DNA of 64,000 bases, taken from the NCBI RefSeq assembly GCF_000718165.1, contig NZ_JOEY01000019.1, forward strand, positions 1 to 64,000. Direction: 5' to 3'. Source of the DNA: Streptomyces fulvoviolaceus. Its GTDB lineage: Bacteria > Actinomycetota > Actinomycetes > Streptomycetales > Streptomycetaceae. Every line of letters begins with the position of its first letter. Position 1 is the first letter of the stretch. Under the pieces are notes generated by a model, which was not told the DNA's origin, made no database searches, and saw nothing but the letters and a program-made list of their open reading frames with translations. Made by a program: the position numbers and the translations under genes. Below, piece after piece: positions 35,123 through 45,093 of this stretch.

Positions 35123-35301
35123 GGGGGACGTCTCCGATCAGCGGTTCGACGCTTCACGGTGATCAGGACAGCGCCGTCTGCTGATCCATTCTTGGCAGCG
35201 CTCCCACCTGCGACATCAGCCGTTCGGCCAGGGAACCGGCACCGGACTCCCCCCGACACCGGCCGTATGGCCGAGGCCCGCCCCCGGGATCGGCGCCCGC
35301 G

Positions 35302-36333
35302 TCAGGCGGGCTCGGCCGTCGTGCCACGGACGACCAGGTGCGGGGCGAGCACGACCTCGCGGGGTTCGGTGCGGCCCTGGTCGAGGCGTTCGACGGCGGC
35401 GGTCACCGCGTGCCGGGCCTGTTCCCGGGCGCCCTGGCTGACGGTGGTCAGGTTGAAGCAGCTCAGCCGGGAGAGCGTGTCGTCGTCGTACCCGACCACG
35501 GAGACCTCGCCCGGGACGGCGACCCCGGCACGGGCCAGGGCGGTCAGGACACCGATGGCGCTCTGGTCGTTGAACGCCACGACGGCGGTGGGCAGCCGGC
35601 CCGAATCGAGGAGCTGGCGGGCGGCGCGTTCGCCGGCCTCTTCCGTGTGGTCGCCGTGCAGGATCCGGATGTGGTCGTCGAGACCGTGGCGGCGCATGGC
35701 CGTGCGATAACCGCGGCGCCGGTCCGTGGCGATGACGCCCTTGCCGCCGTCGACATGGGCGATCTCGCGGTGACCGAGGCCGACGAGATGGTCGACTATC
35801 TGGCCCACACCGTCGTCGTCCGCGGTGCGTACGACATCCAGGTCGGCGTCGGCGATCCGGCGGCCGACGGCGATGACGGGGGCCTTGTTGTCGAGGGCGG
35901 CGAGCGTGTCGGCGGGGGCGGTCGGGCCGAGGAGGATCAGGGCCTCGCTGCGGAAGGCGAGCAGCGTGTCGACCGCGGTGTGTTCGTCGCGGGTGCGGGT
36001 GAGGGTGCTCAGCACCAGGTCGTAGCCGACCTCCTCGGCGGCCGTGTGCAGGTGCTCGACCAGTTCGGCGTGGAAGGGGCTGTGGATGTCGACCATGACA
36101 CCGAGCAGCCTGGTGCGCCTGCTGGCCAGCATGCTCGCCGTGCGGTCCACCTGGTAGCCCAGCTCCGCGGCCGCCTTGAGTACGCGCTGCCTGGTCCGTT
36201 CACTGGGACCGGCCACACCGCGCAGCACCAGCGACACCGACGCGGTGGACAGACCCACCCGTGCGGCCACGTCCTCCAGCCGGGGGCGCCTGCTCACGCC
36301 GTTCCCGTGACGTGCGGAACCGCCGTCGTCCAC
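35302..36333 (-). CDS. LacI family transcriptional regulator of the inositol locus
   Basis: A 343-residue LacI/GalR repressor: helix-turn-helix RLEDVAARVGLSTASVSLVL at about 18-37 with hinge helix, followed by a periplasmic-binding-protein-like domain (VMVDIHSPFHAELV, AVGRRIADADLDVV, VVGYDDDTLSRLSCFNLTTV). GTG 36333 is chosen because GGGGAGG lies 6 bases before it; GTG 36297 is an alternative. It is divergent from the sugar importer genes, with palindrome TTAAAGCGCTTTAA between them and another before iolC, so it most likely represses both blocks and its own gene until an inositol-type inducer binds. Confidence 0.9.
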   Translation of the reverse strand: MDDGGSARHGNGVSRRPRLEDVAARVGLSTASVSLVLRGVAGPSERTRQRVLKAAAELGYQVDRTASMLASRRTRLLGVMVDIHSPFHAELVEHLHTAAEEVGYDLVLSTLTRTRDEHTAVDTLLAFRSEALILLGPTAPADTLAALDNKAPVIAVGRRIADADLDVVRTADDDGVGQIVDHLVGLGHREIAHVDGGKGVIATDRRRGYRTAMRRHGLDDHIRILHGDHTEEAGERAARQLLDSGRLPTAVVAFNDQSAIGVLTALARAGVAVPGEVSVVGYDDDTLSRLSCFNLTTVSQGAREQARHAVTAAVERLDQGRTEPREVVLAPHLVVRGTTAEPA

Positions 36334-36409
36334 CAGTGCCTCCCCGCGGCAAATCTCCTCGTGCAACACCCTTGACACCCTCGCGAAACAAGGCTGATAG
36401 TACCAGGAC

Positions 36410-36423
36410 TTAAAGCGCTTTAA
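36410..36423. promoter_or_regulatory. LacI-type operator 1 (inositol locus)
   Basis: TTAAAGCGCTTTAA is a perfect 14-base palindrome with the central CG typical of LacI-family operators. It stands in the divergent region between the repressor gene (start 36333) and the binding-protein gene (start 36568). A nearly identical site lies at 40435-40450. Confidence 0.8.
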
Positions 36424-36567
36424 ATTGTCCTGATGTTCCGACGAAGTCAGCTCGGGAGTACAGCCGACCGGGCGCCCACAAGGCGTCGGCCCGCCCAGCA
36501 GCCGTCGATCCACGTCCCTCCCAGCCGATCCACTTCCCTCCCAGTTGCACAGTGAGGTGCACCCGTC

Positions 36568-37587
36568 ATGAACCGCACATCCCTGCCTCGGTCCCGCAGA
36601 ATCGTCCCCGTCGTGGCCGTGGCCGCCGCGGCCGCCCTGACCCTCGCGGGCTGTTCCAGCAGCTCCGGCGGCAAGAAGTCCGAGGAGGAGGCCGGCAACG
36701 TCTCCGCGGGCAAGGCCGACACTCCCCGCCTGACGATCGCGATGGTCACCCACGCGCCCTCCGGCGACACCTTCTGGGACACCATCCGCAAGGGTGCCGA
36801 GGCGGCCGCCGCCAAGGACAACATCAAGCTCATCTACTCCAACGACGAGACCGCCGCCGACCAGGCCGCCCTGGTGCAGAACGCCATCGACCAGAAGGTC
36901 GACGGCATCGCGGTCACCCTCGCCAAACCGGACGCCCTCAAGGCCGTGGTCGCCAAGGCCGAGAAGGCCGGCATCCCGGTCGTCGGCCTCAACGCGGGCC
37001 TGAGCGTCTGGAAGGAGCAGGGCCTGCTGTCGTTCTTCGGCCAGGACGAGTCCGTCTCCGGCCAGGCACTCGGCACCAAGCTCAACAGCACCGGCGGCAA
37101 GCACGCCCTCTGTGTGATCCAGGCCCAGGGCGACGTCAACCTCGAAGAACGCTGCGCCGGAGTGAAGAAGACCTTCAGCGGCGAGACGGACATCCTCTAC
37201 GTCAACGGCACCGACATGCCGTCCGTGAAGTCGACGATCACCGCCAAGCTCACCCAGGACAAGTCCATCGACGAGGTGGTCACTCTCGGCGCCCCCATCG
37301 CGCTGACCGCCGCGCAGGCCGTGTCCGAGTCGGGCAGCAAGGCGAAGATCGCCACCTTCGACCTCAACAAGGACCTCGTCTCCGCCGTCGAGAAGGGCAG
37401 CATCCAGTTCGCGGTCGACCAGCAGCCGTATCTGCAGGGCTACTTGGCAGTCGACTCCCTCTGGCTCTACAAGACCAACGGCAACTTCAGCGGCGGCGGT
37501 GAGCAGCCGGTGCTGACCGGGCCGGCCTTCGTCGACAAGTCCAACGTCGACGCGGTCGCCAAGTTCGCTGCGAAGGGCACCCGGTGA
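36568..37587 (+). CDS. ABC sugar transporter substrate-binding lipoprotein (inositol-type)
   Basis: A 339-residue type I periplasmic-binding protein. The N-terminus has basic residues, a hydrophobic core and a lipobox LAGC (Cys29), so it is a membrane-anchored lipoprotein. The ligand-binding domain is of the ribose/inositol class (IAMVTHAPSGDTFWDTIRKG, VDGIAVTLAKPDALKAVV, GIPVVGLNAG, CVIQAQGDVNLEERCAG). It captures the sugar and delivers it to the permease encoded next. Its TGA stop overlaps the start of the permease. Genes further along point to myo-inositol as the substrate. Confidence 0.9.
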   Translation: MNRTSLPRSRRIVPVVAVAAAAALTLAGCSSSSGGKKSEEEAGNVSAGKADTPRLTIAMVTHAPSGDTFWDTIRKGAEAAAAKDNIKLIYSNDETAADQAALVQNAIDQKVDGIAVTLAKPDALKAVVAKAEKAGIPVVGLNAGLSVWKEQGLLSFFGQDESVSGQALGTKLNSTGGKHALCVIQAQGDVNLEERCAGVKKTFSGETDILYVNGTDMPSVKSTITAKLTQDKSIDEVVTLGAPIALTAAQAVSESGSKAKIATFDLNKDLVSAVEKGSIQFAVDQQPYLQGYLAVDSLWLYKTNGNFSGGGEQPVLTGPAFVDKSNVDAVAKFAAKGTR

Positions 37588-38663
37588 TGAGCATGACCCA
37601 GCATGCCGAGCCGGCGGTGAGCACACCGCCGGCCCCCGGCCCGAAGGAGACCGACGGCCGGACCGCTGAACGCCCCTTGGCGTTGCGGCTGTTGGCCCGG
37701 CCCGAGATCGGCGTGTTCCTCGGAGCCGTCGCGGTGTGGGTGTTCTTCCTGATCTCGGCCCCGCCGGTGCGGGACGGCAGTTCGATGGCGAACGTGCTGT
37801 ACCAGTCGTCGACCATCGGGATCATGGCTTTGCCCGTGGCGCTGCTGATGATCGGCGGCGAGTTCGACCTGTCGGCGGGCGTCGCCGTCATCACTTCGGC
37901 GCTCACCGCGGCCATGCTCAGCTATCAGCTGACCGCGAACGTGTGGGTCGGTGTGGTCGCCGCGCTCCTGGTGTCGCTGGGGGTCGGTTTCTTCAACGGC
38001 TGGCTGGTGGTCAAGACCGGGCTGCCGAGCTTCCTGGTCACGCTGGGCACCTTTCTGATCCTGCAGGGCGTGAACCTGGCGGTGACCAAGCTGGTCACCG
38101 GCAACGTCGCCACCGACGACATCAGCGACATGGACGGCTTCGAGCAGGCCAGCAAGCTCTTCGCCTCCTCCTTCACCATCGGCGGCGTCAACGTGAAGAT
38201 CACCGTGGTGTGGTGGCTGGTCTTCGCCGCGCTGGCGACCTGGGTGCTGCTGCGTACCAAGTACGGCAACTGGATCTTCGCGGTCGGCGGCAACAAGGAC
38301 TCGGCGCGGGCCGTCGGTGTGCCGGTGACGTTCACGAAGATCTCGCTGTTCATGCTGGTCGGCTTCGGTGCCTGGTTCGTCGGCATGCACCAGCTGTTCT
38401 CGTTCAACACCGTGCAGTCCGGCGAGGGCGTCGGCCAGGAGCTGATCTACATCTCCGCAGCGGTGATCGGCGGCTGTCTGCTGACCGGCGGCGCCGGCTC
38501 CGCGATCGGCCCGGTCTTCGGCGCGTTCATGTTCGGCATGGTGCAGCAGGGCATCGTCTACGCCGGCTGGAATCCCGACTGGTTCAAGGCGTTCCTCGGC
38601 GTGATGCTGCTCGGCGCCGTCCTGATCAATCTGTGGGTCAGCCGCACGGCGACCCGGAGGTGA
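37584..38663 (+). CDS. ABC sugar transporter permease
   Basis: A 359-residue RbsC-family permease with about eight to ten spans. Signature regions are [20 protein letters not shown] at about 92-111, and [20 protein letters not shown] and [14 protein letters not shown] further along, all typical of monosaccharide/inositol importers. GTG 37584 and ATG 37587 both overlap the stop of the binding-protein gene, giving translational coupling; the exact one is uncertain. Works with the ATPase encoded 5 bases downstream. Confidence 0.92.
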   Translation: MMSMTQHAEPAVSTPPAPGPKETDGRTAERPLALRLLARPEIGVFLGAVAVWVFFLISAPPVRDGSSMANVLYQSSTIGIMALPVALLMIGGEFDLSAGVAVITSALTAAMLSYQLTANVWVGVVAALLVSLGVGFFNGWLVVKTGLPSFLVTLGTFLILQGVNLAVTKLVTGNVATDDISDMDGFEQASKLFASSFTIGGVNVKITVVWWLVFAALATWVLLRTKYGNWIFAVGGNKDSARAVGVPVTFTKISLFMLVGFGAWFVGMHQLFSFNTVQSGEGVGQELIYISAAVIGGCLLTGGAGSAIGPVFGAFMFGMVQQGIVYAGWNPDWFKAFLGVMLLGAVLINLWVSRTATRR

Positions 38664-38668
38664 CCCCC

Positions 38669-39559
38669 ATGGCAACCACCATTGAGACCACGCCCGACGA
38701 GACCGTGCCCGACGGAGAGCCGGTCGTCGAGTTGAAGGCCACCGGCAAGGCGTACGGCAACATCCGTGCCCTGCACGGCGTGAGCCTGGCCGTCCACCCC
38801 GGCAAGGTGACCTGCGTGCTGGGCGACAACGGCGCCGGCAAGTCCACCCTCATCAAAATCATCTCCGGACTGCACCAGCACACCGAGGGCGAGTTCCTCG
38901 TCGACAACGCCCCCGTCCGCTTCACCACCCCGCGTGAAGCCCTCGACAAGGGCATCGCCACCGTCTACCAGGACCTGGCGGTCGTCCCGCTGATGCCGGT
39001 GTGGCGCAACTTCTTCCTCGGCTCCGAGATGACCAAGGGCCCCTGGCCCCTGCGCCGCCTCGACATCGAGAAGATGAAGAAGACCGCCGACGAAGAGCTG
39101 CGCAACATGGGCATCGTCCTGGACGACCTGAACCAGCCCATCGGCACCCTCTCCGGCGGCCAGCGCCAGTCCGTGGCCATCGCCCGCGCCGTCTTCTTCG
39201 GCGCCCGCGTGCTCATCCTGGACGAGCCCACCGCCGCCCTCGGCGTCAAACAGTCCGGCGTGGTCCTCAAGTACATCGCCGCCGCCCGCGACCGCGGCCT
39301 CGGCGTCATCTTCATCACCCACAACCCCCACCACGCCTACATGGTCGGCGACCACTTCAGCGTCCTGCGCCTGGGCACCATGGAACTCAGTGCCGCCCGC
39401 GACCAGGTCAGCCTCGAAGAACTCACCAACCACATGGCCGGCGGCACCGAACTCGCGGCCCTCAAACACGAGTTGGCCCAGGTACGCGGTGTGGACGTCG
39501 AAGAACTCCCCGAAGAGGAAGACCTCACGGCCACTACACCGGAAGGCACGCACTCGTGA
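38669..39559 (+). CDS. ABC sugar transporter ATP-binding protein
   Basis: A 296-residue ATPase with a single nucleotide-binding domain: Walker [10 protein letters not shown] (about 52-60), Q-loop VYQDLAVVP, signature LSGGQ (about 160-164), Walker [13 protein letters not shown] and switch ITHNPHH. Ribose-type importers often have a fused double ATPase; this one is single, so it probably works as a homodimer. The last 30 residues are acidic (EELPEEEDL). GGAGG lies 8 bases before ATG 38669. The stop overlaps the iolH start by 4 bases. Confidence 0.92.
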   Translation: MATTIETTPDETVPDGEPVVELKATGKAYGNIRALHGVSLAVHPGKVTCVLGDNGAGKSTLIKIISGLHQHTEGEFLVDNAPVRFTTPREALDKGIATVYQDLAVVPLMPVWRNFFLGSEMTKGPWPLRRLDIEKMKKTADEELRNMGIVLDDLNQPIGTLSGGQRQSVAIARAVFFGARVLILDEPTAALGVKQSGVVLKYIAAARDRGLGVIFITHNPHHAYMVGDHFSVLRLGTMELSAARDQVSLEELTNHMAGGTELAALKHELAQVRGVDVEELPEEEDLTATTPEGTHS

Positions 39560-40413
39560 AGATCGCCCTCGACCCCTACATGATCCGCAACGTCCCGTTG
39601 CTCGAACTGCCCTCCGTGGTAGCCGAGTTGGGATACGAGTGGATCGAGCTCTCCCCCCGCGAGGACTTCATCCCCTTCTTCCGTCACCCGCGCGTCGACG
39701 ACGCCACCGTACGGAAGTTCCGCAAGGCGCTGGACGCGGCGGGTGTCGGCATCTCCTCGCTGCTGCCGCTGTTCCGCTGGTCCGGTCCCGACGAGGACGA
39801 CCGTCAGGCAGCCGTGCGGTACTGGAAGCGCTCCATACAGATCGCGGCAGACCTCGGCGTGGACAGCATGATCTCCGAGTTGAACGGCCGCCCTGAGCAG
39901 TCCGACCGCAGTGAGGCGCAGTTCTGGAAGTCGCTGGACGAGCTGCTGCCGGTGTTCGAGCGGGAGGGCATCCGCCTCACCCTGGAACCCCATCCGGACG
40001 ACTTCATCGAGAACGGCTACGACGCCGTCAACCTGATCCGGGGGATCAACCACCCGAGCGTCTCGTTCCTCTACTGCGCGCCGCACACCTTCCACATCGG
40101 CAACGACGCCCCAGGGATCATCAAGTACGCCGGTGATCTCCTGACCCACGTCCACCTGGCCGACGCGTTCGACCACACGGCCTCATCCGGCAACCGCTAC
40201 ATCCTCAACCCTCCCGGCAGCACGGCCCGGATCCACCAGCACCTCGACATCGGCGAGGGCGAGGTCGACTTCGAGGAACTCTTCCGCGAGCTGCGCGCGA
40301 ACGGCTTCGACGGCACGCTGACCGCCTGCGTCTTCGCGTGGGAGGAACGCGCCAAGGAGTCCTCGGTGTTCATGCGCGAGAAGATCACCGACCATCTGGC
40401 GACCTCGCGGTGA
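39556..40413 (+). CDS. iolH: sugar phosphate isomerase/epimerase, IolH-like
   Basis: A 285-residue xylose-isomerase-like TIM barrel. The sequence [36 protein letters not shown] and [22 protein letters not shown] closely follows the inositol-cluster protein IolH of corynebacteria and bacilli. Metal-binding Glu/His residues of the barrel are present (ELNGRP, EPHPDD, HVHLAD). The exact reaction of IolH is not firmly known; an isomerase or epimerase step on an inositol intermediate is assumed. GTG 39556 overlaps the ATPase stop. A T-rich stretch and the second operator follow. Confidence 0.8.
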   Translation: MKIALDPYMIRNVPLLELPSVVAELGYEWIELSPREDFIPFFRHPRVDDATVRKFRKALDAAGVGISSLLPLFRWSGPDEDDRQAAVRYWKRSIQIAADLGVDSMISELNGRPEQSDRSEAQFWKSLDELLPVFEREGIRLTLEPHPDDFIENGYDAVNLIRGINHPSVSFLYCAPHTFHIGNDAPGIIKYAGDLLTHVHLADAFDHTASSGNRYILNPPGSTARIHQHLDIGEGEVDFEELFRELRANGFDGTLTACVFAWEERAKESSVFMREKITDHLATSR

Positions 40414-40434
40414 CCACCTTTTTTTCGGCCATCT

Positions 40435-40450
40435 TTTAAAGCGCTTTAAA
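40435..40450. promoter_or_regulatory. LacI-type operator 2, before iolC
   Basis: TTTAAAGCGCTTTAAA is a perfect 16-base palindrome containing the 14-base core of the site at 36410. It lies 19 bases before the iolC start, so a repressor bound here would block an internal promoter or transcription from upstream. A run of seven T (40419-40425) just precedes it. Confidence 0.82.
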
Positions 40451-40468
40451 CTCAGAAGGGAAACCGGT

Positions 40469-41452
40469 GTGATGCCGTTCGATGTGCTGACCATGGGCCG
40501 TGTGGGGGTGGACGTGTATCCGCTCCAGACGGGTGTGGGGCTGGCGGAGGTCACCTCGTTCGGCAAGTACCTGGGCGGCAGCCCGACGAACGTGGCCGTG
40601 GCCGCCGCCCGCTACGGCCACTCCTCCGCCGTGATCACCAAGACCGGCCGCGACCCGTTCGGAGCCTTCGTGCGTACGGCCTTGGACGGGTACGGCGTGG
40701 ACAGCGGGTTCGTCGGTACGTCGGACATCGCGCCGACGCCGGTGACGTTCTGCGAGATCTTCCCGCCGGACGACTTCCCGCTGTACTTCTACCGACTGCC
40801 CAAGGCCCCCGATCTGGACATCGATCCGGGAGAGCTGGACCTGGAAGCCGTGCGGGACGCGCGGATCCTCTGGGTGACCGGGACCGGGCTGTGCGAGGAG
40901 CCGAGCCGCTCGGCCACCCTCGCCGCGCTGGCACACCGGGCCAAGGCCGGGCCGACCGTCTTCGACCTGGACTGGCGGCCGATGTTCTGGTCCGACCCAT
41001 CCCAGGCGCGTGCCTACTACGCGGAGGGTCTGCGCCACACCACCGTGGCGGTCGGCAACCTCGACGAGTGCGAGGTCGCCACCGGCGAGCGCGAGCCGTA
41101 CGCGGCCGCGAAGGCCCTGCTCGCCGCCGGGGTCGAGCTCGCGGTCGTGAAGCAGGGCCCGAAGGGCGTCCTGGCCATGGACCGGGACGGCTCGGTCGCC
41201 GAGATCCCGCCGGTGCCGGTGGATGTGGTCAACGGACTCGGCGCCGGTGACGCCTTCGGCGGCGCGCTCTGCCACGGGCTGCTGTCGGGCTGGGACACGC
41301 GGCGCACGGTCTCCTTCGCCAACGCCGCCGGCGCCATCGTCGCAGGCCGCCTGGCTTGTTCCGACGCGATGCCGACCGAGGCCGAGGTCGACACCAAGCT
41401 CCGCGAGGCATCACTCGCCTCCACCGATGCCTCCTCCGAACGAAGGGTGTGA
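40469..41452 (+). CDS. iolC: 5-dehydro-2-deoxygluconokinase
   Basis: A 327-residue PfkB/ribokinase-family kinase. The first signature is GGSPTNVAVAAARYG (about 36-50); the second, with the anion hole and catalytic Asp, is NGLGAGDAFGGALCHGLL (about 254-271). IolC phosphorylates 2-deoxy-5-keto-gluconate in the inositol pathway, which fits the adjacent iolB and iolD. GTG 40469 and ATG 40472 are both possible starts; a weak GAAGGG precedes them. It opens the catabolic block under operator 2. Confidence 0.92.
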   Translation: MMPFDVLTMGRVGVDVYPLQTGVGLAEVTSFGKYLGGSPTNVAVAAARYGHSSAVITKTGRDPFGAFVRTALDGYGVDSGFVGTSDIAPTPVTFCEIFPPDDFPLYFYRLPKAPDLDIDPGELDLEAVRDARILWVTGTGLCEEPSRSATLAALAHRAKAGPTVFDLDWRPMFWSDPSQARAYYAEGLRHTTVAVGNLDECEVATGEREPYAAAKALLAAGVELAVVKQGPKGVLAMDRDGSVAEIPPVPVDVVNGLGAGDAFGGALCHGLLSGWDTRRTVSFANAAGAIVAGRLACSDAMPTEAEVDTKLREASLASTDASSERRV

Positions 41453-41456
41453 CGAC

Positions 41457-42329
41457 GTGCTGTCCGACAACGTGAACCGGATCGTGCAGGCCCGGGTCAG
41501 CGATCCCGGCGCCATCGCGGCGGCCGCTGCACGCCGCGTGAAGGCCACCTCGCTGCTCGGCGAGCACGGTAAGGCGATGATCATCGCGGCGGATCATCCC
41601 GCGCGTGGCGCCAACGGCGTGGGGAGCGACCCGAACGCCATGGCAGACCGCTTCGAGCTGCTCGACCGCCTCTGCGTCGCCCTGGAGCGGCCCGGCGTGA
41701 CGGGCGTGCTGGCCACCGCCGACATCCTGGAGGACCTGCTGCTGCTCGGCGTCCTGGACGGCAAGAGTGTCTTCGGTTCCATGAACCGGGCGGGGCTGGC
41801 GGGTTCGGTCTTCGAGATCGACGACCGGTTCACCGGGTACGACGCCGAGGCCATCGCCGCGATGGGCTTCGACGGCGGCAAGATGCTCACCCGTATCGCG
41901 CTCGACGACCCGGCAACCCCGGCAGCCCTGTCCGAGACGGCACGGGCCGTCAACGAGCTCAACGACCGTCGACTCATCGCCATGGTCGAGCCGTTCCTCT
42001 CCACCTGGCAGGACGGCAGGATCCGCAACGACCTGTCGACGGACGCCGTCGTCAAGTCCATCACGATCGCTTCGGGGCTGGGCCGCCGCACCGCCTACAC
42101 CTGGCTGAAGCTCCCGGTCGTCGACGACATGGAGCGCGTCCTGGCCTCCTCCACCCTGCCGGCGCTGCTGCTGGGCGGTGAGGTCACCGACCCGGAGGCG
42201 GCCTTCGCCTCCTGGGGCAAGGCGCTCAAGCAGCCCACCGCGCAGGGCCTGGTCGTCGGCCGCTCCCTGCTCTACCCCTCGAACGGCGACGTCGCCGGCG
42301 CGGTCGACAAGGCGGTGAGCCTGCTGTGA
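41457..42329 (+). CDS. Cgl0158-family (beta/alpha)8 aldolase, probable IolJ replacement
   Basis: A 290-residue protein of the Cgl0158 type, a DeoC/LacD-like (beta/alpha)8 barrel found in actinobacterial inositol clusters. The segments AMIIAADHPARGANGVG, FGSMNRAGLAGSVFEIDDRF and DGGKMLTRIALDDPATP are characteristic. It occupies the place of IolJ, so it probably cleaves 2-deoxy-5-keto-gluconate-6-phosphate to dihydroxyacetone phosphate and malonate semialdehyde; this is inferred from context. GTG 41457 lies 4 bases after the iolC stop. The stop overlaps iolB by 4 bases. Confidence 0.82.
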   Translation: MLSDNVNRIVQARVSDPGAIAAAAARRVKATSLLGEHGKAMIIAADHPARGANGVGSDPNAMADRFELLDRLCVALERPGVTGVLATADILEDLLLLGVLDGKSVFGSMNRAGLAGSVFEIDDRFTGYDAEAIAAMGFDGGKMLTRIALDDPATPAALSETARAVNELNDRRLIAMVEPFLSTWQDGRIRNDLSTDAVVKSITIASGLGRRTAYTWLKLPVVDDMERVLASSTLPALLLGGEVTDPEAAFASWGKALKQPTAQGLVVGRSLLYPSNGDVAGAVDKAVSLL

Positions 42330-43198
42330 GCAGCAAGTACCACCTGCCGAAAGGCACTTCGGCCGACGGCCCGTACGGACTCGTGGTCACACCCGAGTCG
42401 GCCGGCTGGGGATACTCCGGCCTCAGGATCCTGACCCTGGGGCCGGGTGAGGCGCACTCCCTGTCCACGCACGACTCCGAGTTCCTGGTCCTGCCGATGA
42501 CGGGCTCCTGCACCGTCACCACGGACGGCAGGACCTTCGAACTCGAAGGCCGGACAGGCGTGTTCGCCTCGGTCACCGACTTCGCCTATTTGCCGCGCGA
42601 GTCGGAGGCCCTCATCAGCAGCGCGCAGGGAGGTCTGTTCGCGCTGCCCTCCGCCTGTGCCGAGCGGGGCGGGTTTCCCGCTCGGCACGGGCGCAAGGAA
42701 GACGTGCCCGTCGAACTGCGCGGCGCCGGGGCCTGCTCCCGGCAGGTCAACAACTACTGCCTGCCCGGCACCTTCGACGCCGAGCAGCTGCTGGTGTGCG
42801 AGGTACTGACCCCGGGCGGCAACTGGTCCTCGTACCCGCCGCACAAGCACGACGAGGCCCGGCCGGGTGAAGAGTCCGAGCTGGAGGAGATCTACTACTT
42901 CGAGGTCGCGGGCGAGAACGGCTTCGGCTACCAGCGGGTCTACGGCACCGACGAGCGGCCCATCGACGTGCTCGCCGAGGTCCGCTCCGGCGACACCGTG
43001 CTGATCCCGCACGGCTGGCACGGCCCGTCGATCGCCGCGCCCGGCTACGACCTCTACTACCTCAACGTCATGGCCGGACCCGGCCAGGACCGCGCCTGGC
43101 TGATCTGCGACGACCCCGCCCACGGCTGGGTCCGCACGACCTGGGACACGCAAGACATCGATGACCGGCTGCCGTTCGGCGCCGAGGAGAACGAGTGA
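42326..43198 (+). CDS. iolB: 5-deoxy-glucuronate isomerase
   Basis: A 290-residue double-cupin protein of the IolB family, which isomerises 5-deoxy-D-glucuronate to 2-deoxy-5-keto-gluconate. The metal-binding region SYPPHKHDEARPGEESELEE at about 171-190 supplies His/Glu ligands, and the second cupin has GDTVLIPHGWHGP at about 223-235. GTG 42326 overlaps the aldolase stop (GTGA); the iolB stop overlaps the iolD start, so the genes are coupled. Confidence 0.93.
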   Translation: MSSKYHLPKGTSADGPYGLVVTPESAGWGYSGLRILTLGPGEAHSLSTHDSEFLVLPMTGSCTVTTDGRTFELEGRTGVFASVTDFAYLPRESEALISSAQGGLFALPSACAERGGFPARHGRKEDVPVELRGAGACSRQVNNYCLPGTFDAEQLLVCEVLTPGGNWSSYPPHKHDEARPGEESELEEIYYFEVAGENGFGYQRVYGTDERPIDVLAEVRSGDTVLIPHGWHGPSIAAPGYDLYYLNVMAGPGQDRAWLICDDPAHGWVRTTWDTQDIDDRLPFGAEENE

Positions 43199-45081
43199 TG
43201 GAAACGATCAGGCTCACCACCGCCCAGGCACTGGTGCGCTTCCTCGCGAACCAGTACAGCGAGCGCGACGGCCAGGAACAGCGGCTGATCCCCGGCGTCT
43301 GGGGCATCTTCGGACACGGCAACGTCGCCGGCATCGGGCAGGCGCTCCTACAGGCCGCCACTACCGGCGAAGCCGATCTCCCCTACTACCTGGCCCGCAA
43401 CGAGCAGGGCATGGTGCACGCCTCGGTCGCGTACGCGAAGATGCGTGACCGGCTGGCCACCTTCGCCTGCACGGCGTCCACCGGCCCCGGCTCCACCAAC
43501 ATGATCACCGGCGCGGCGCTGGCCACCACCAACCGGATCCCGGTGCTGCTGCTGCCCAGCGACATGTTCGCCACCCGCGCGGCCGACCCCGTCCTCCAAC
43601 AGCTGGAAGACACCCGCGGCGGCGACGTCACCGTCAACGACACCTTCCGCGCCGTATCCAAGTACTTCGACCGCATCCAGCGCCCCGAGCAACTGATCCC
43701 GACCGCGCTCGCCGCCATGCGGGTACTGACCGACCCGGTGGAGACCGGCGCAGTCACGCTCGCGCTGCCGCAGGACGTACAGGCCGAGGCGTACGACTGG
43801 CCGGTCGCGTTCTTCCGGCGCCGGGTCTGGCACGTGGGCCGCCCGGTGCCGGAGCCCGCCGCCGTCGAACGGGCAGCGCGACTTCTGCGCGGCGCCCGCA
43901 AGCCGCTGATCGTGGCGGGCGGCGGGGCCGTCTACTCCGGGGCCGAAACCGCCCTGCGGGCCTTCGCCGAGGCCACCGGCATCCCGGTCGCCGACACCCA
44001 CGCCGGCAAGGGCGCCGTCCCCTGGGACCACCCCTACGCGGTCGGCGGCATCGGCTCCACCGGGTCGCATGCGGCCAACGAACTCGCCCGCGAGGCCGAC
44101 GTCGTCCTCGGTATCGGCAGCCGCTACTCCGACTTCACCACCGCCAGCCACACCGTCTTCGCCAACCCGGACGTCACCTTCGTCAACCTCAACGTGGCCC
44201 GCCTGGACGCCGTCAAGCACTCCGCCGAACCGCTGGTCGCCGACGCCCGACTCGGCATCCAGGCCCTCGCCGGCGCGCTCACGGACTGGGAAGTGGACCA
44301 GGAGTACCGCAACCGCACCCGCGAACTGATCGCCCGTACAAGGGAGATCGAGGAGGAATGCTTCGCGCCCGACCGAAACACGGGCGACCTCCCCGCCCAG
44401 ACCCAGATCCTGGGTGCCCTCAACGATGTCCTCGACGACCGCGCCGTCGTCATCAACGCGGCCGGCTCCATGCCCGGCGATCTCCAACAGCTGTGGCGTG
44501 CCCGGGATCCCAAGGCCTACCACGTCGAGTACGCCTACTCCTGCATGGGCTACGAGGTCGCCGCCGGCGTCGGCGCCAAAATGGCCGACCCCTCCCGCGA
44601 GGTCGTCGTCCTCGTCGGCGACGGCTCCTATCTGATGATGGCCCAGGAGATCGTGACCATGGTCTCCGAAGGCCTCAAGGTCATCATCGTCCTCGTCCAG
44701 AACCACGGCTTCGCCTCCATCGGCGCCCTCTCCGAGTCCCTCGGCTCCCAGCGTTTCGGCACCAAATACCGCTACCGGCAAGGCGATTCAGGACTTCTCG
44801 ACGGCAAGGTGCTCCCCGTCGACCTGGCCGCGAACGCCTCCTCCCTCGGCGCCGACGTCCTGCACGCCGCCACGGTCGAGGAGTTCCGTTCGGCGATGGA
44901 GAAGGCGAAGGCCGCGACCCGCACCACCGTCGTCCACGTAGAGACCGACCTCTACGGCCCCAACCCGCCCGGACACGGCTGGTGGGACGTACCGGTCAGC
45001 CAGACCTCCGCCCTGGACTCCACCCGCACCGCGTACGAGACGTACGCCGCCCACAAGCTCGCCCAGCGGCACTACCTGTAA
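43198..45081 (+). CDS. iolD: 3D-(3,5/4)-trihydroxycyclohexane-1,2-dione acylhydrolase
   Basis: A 627-residue thiamine-diphosphate enzyme that opens the ring of trihydroxycyclohexane-dione in inositol breakdown. N-terminal TPP pyrimidine-domain sequence GVWGIFGHGNVAGIGQALL (about 29-47), and ARNEQGMVHASVAYAKM with the activating Glu. The C-terminal TPP site shows GDGSYLMMAQEIVTMV with metal-binding residues (about 475-490). Length fits IolD. ATG 43198 is 7 bases after GAGGAG and shares one base with the iolB stop. Confidence 0.94.
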   Translation: METIRLTTAQALVRFLANQYSERDGQEQRLIPGVWGIFGHGNVAGIGQALLQAATTGEADLPYYLARNEQGMVHASVAYAKMRDRLATFACTASTGPGSTNMITGAALATTNRIPVLLLPSDMFATRAADPVLQQLEDTRGGDVTVNDTFRAVSKYFDRIQRPEQLIPTALAAMRVLTDPVETGAVTLALPQDVQAEAYDWPVAFFRRRVWHVGRPVPEPAAVERAARLLRGARKPLIVAGGGAVYSGAETALRAFAEATGIPVADTHAGKGAVPWDHPYAVGGIGSTGSHAANELAREADVVLGIGSRYSDFTTASHTVFANPDVTFVNLNVARLDAVKHSAEPLVADARLGIQALAGALTDWEVDQEYRNRTRELIARTREIEEECFAPDRNTGDLPAQTQILGALNDVLDDRAVVINAAGSMPGDLQQLWRARDPKAYHVEYAYSCMGYEVAAGVGAKMADPSREVVVLVGDGSYLMMAQEIVTMVSEGLKVIIVLVQNHGFASIGALSESLGSQRFGTKYRYRQGDSGLLDGKVLPVDLAANASSLGADVLHAATVEEFRSAMEKAKAATRTTVVHVETDLYGPNPPGHGWWDVPVSQTSALDSTRTAYETYAAHKLAQRHYL

Positions 45082-45093
45082 GGACACCCTCAC

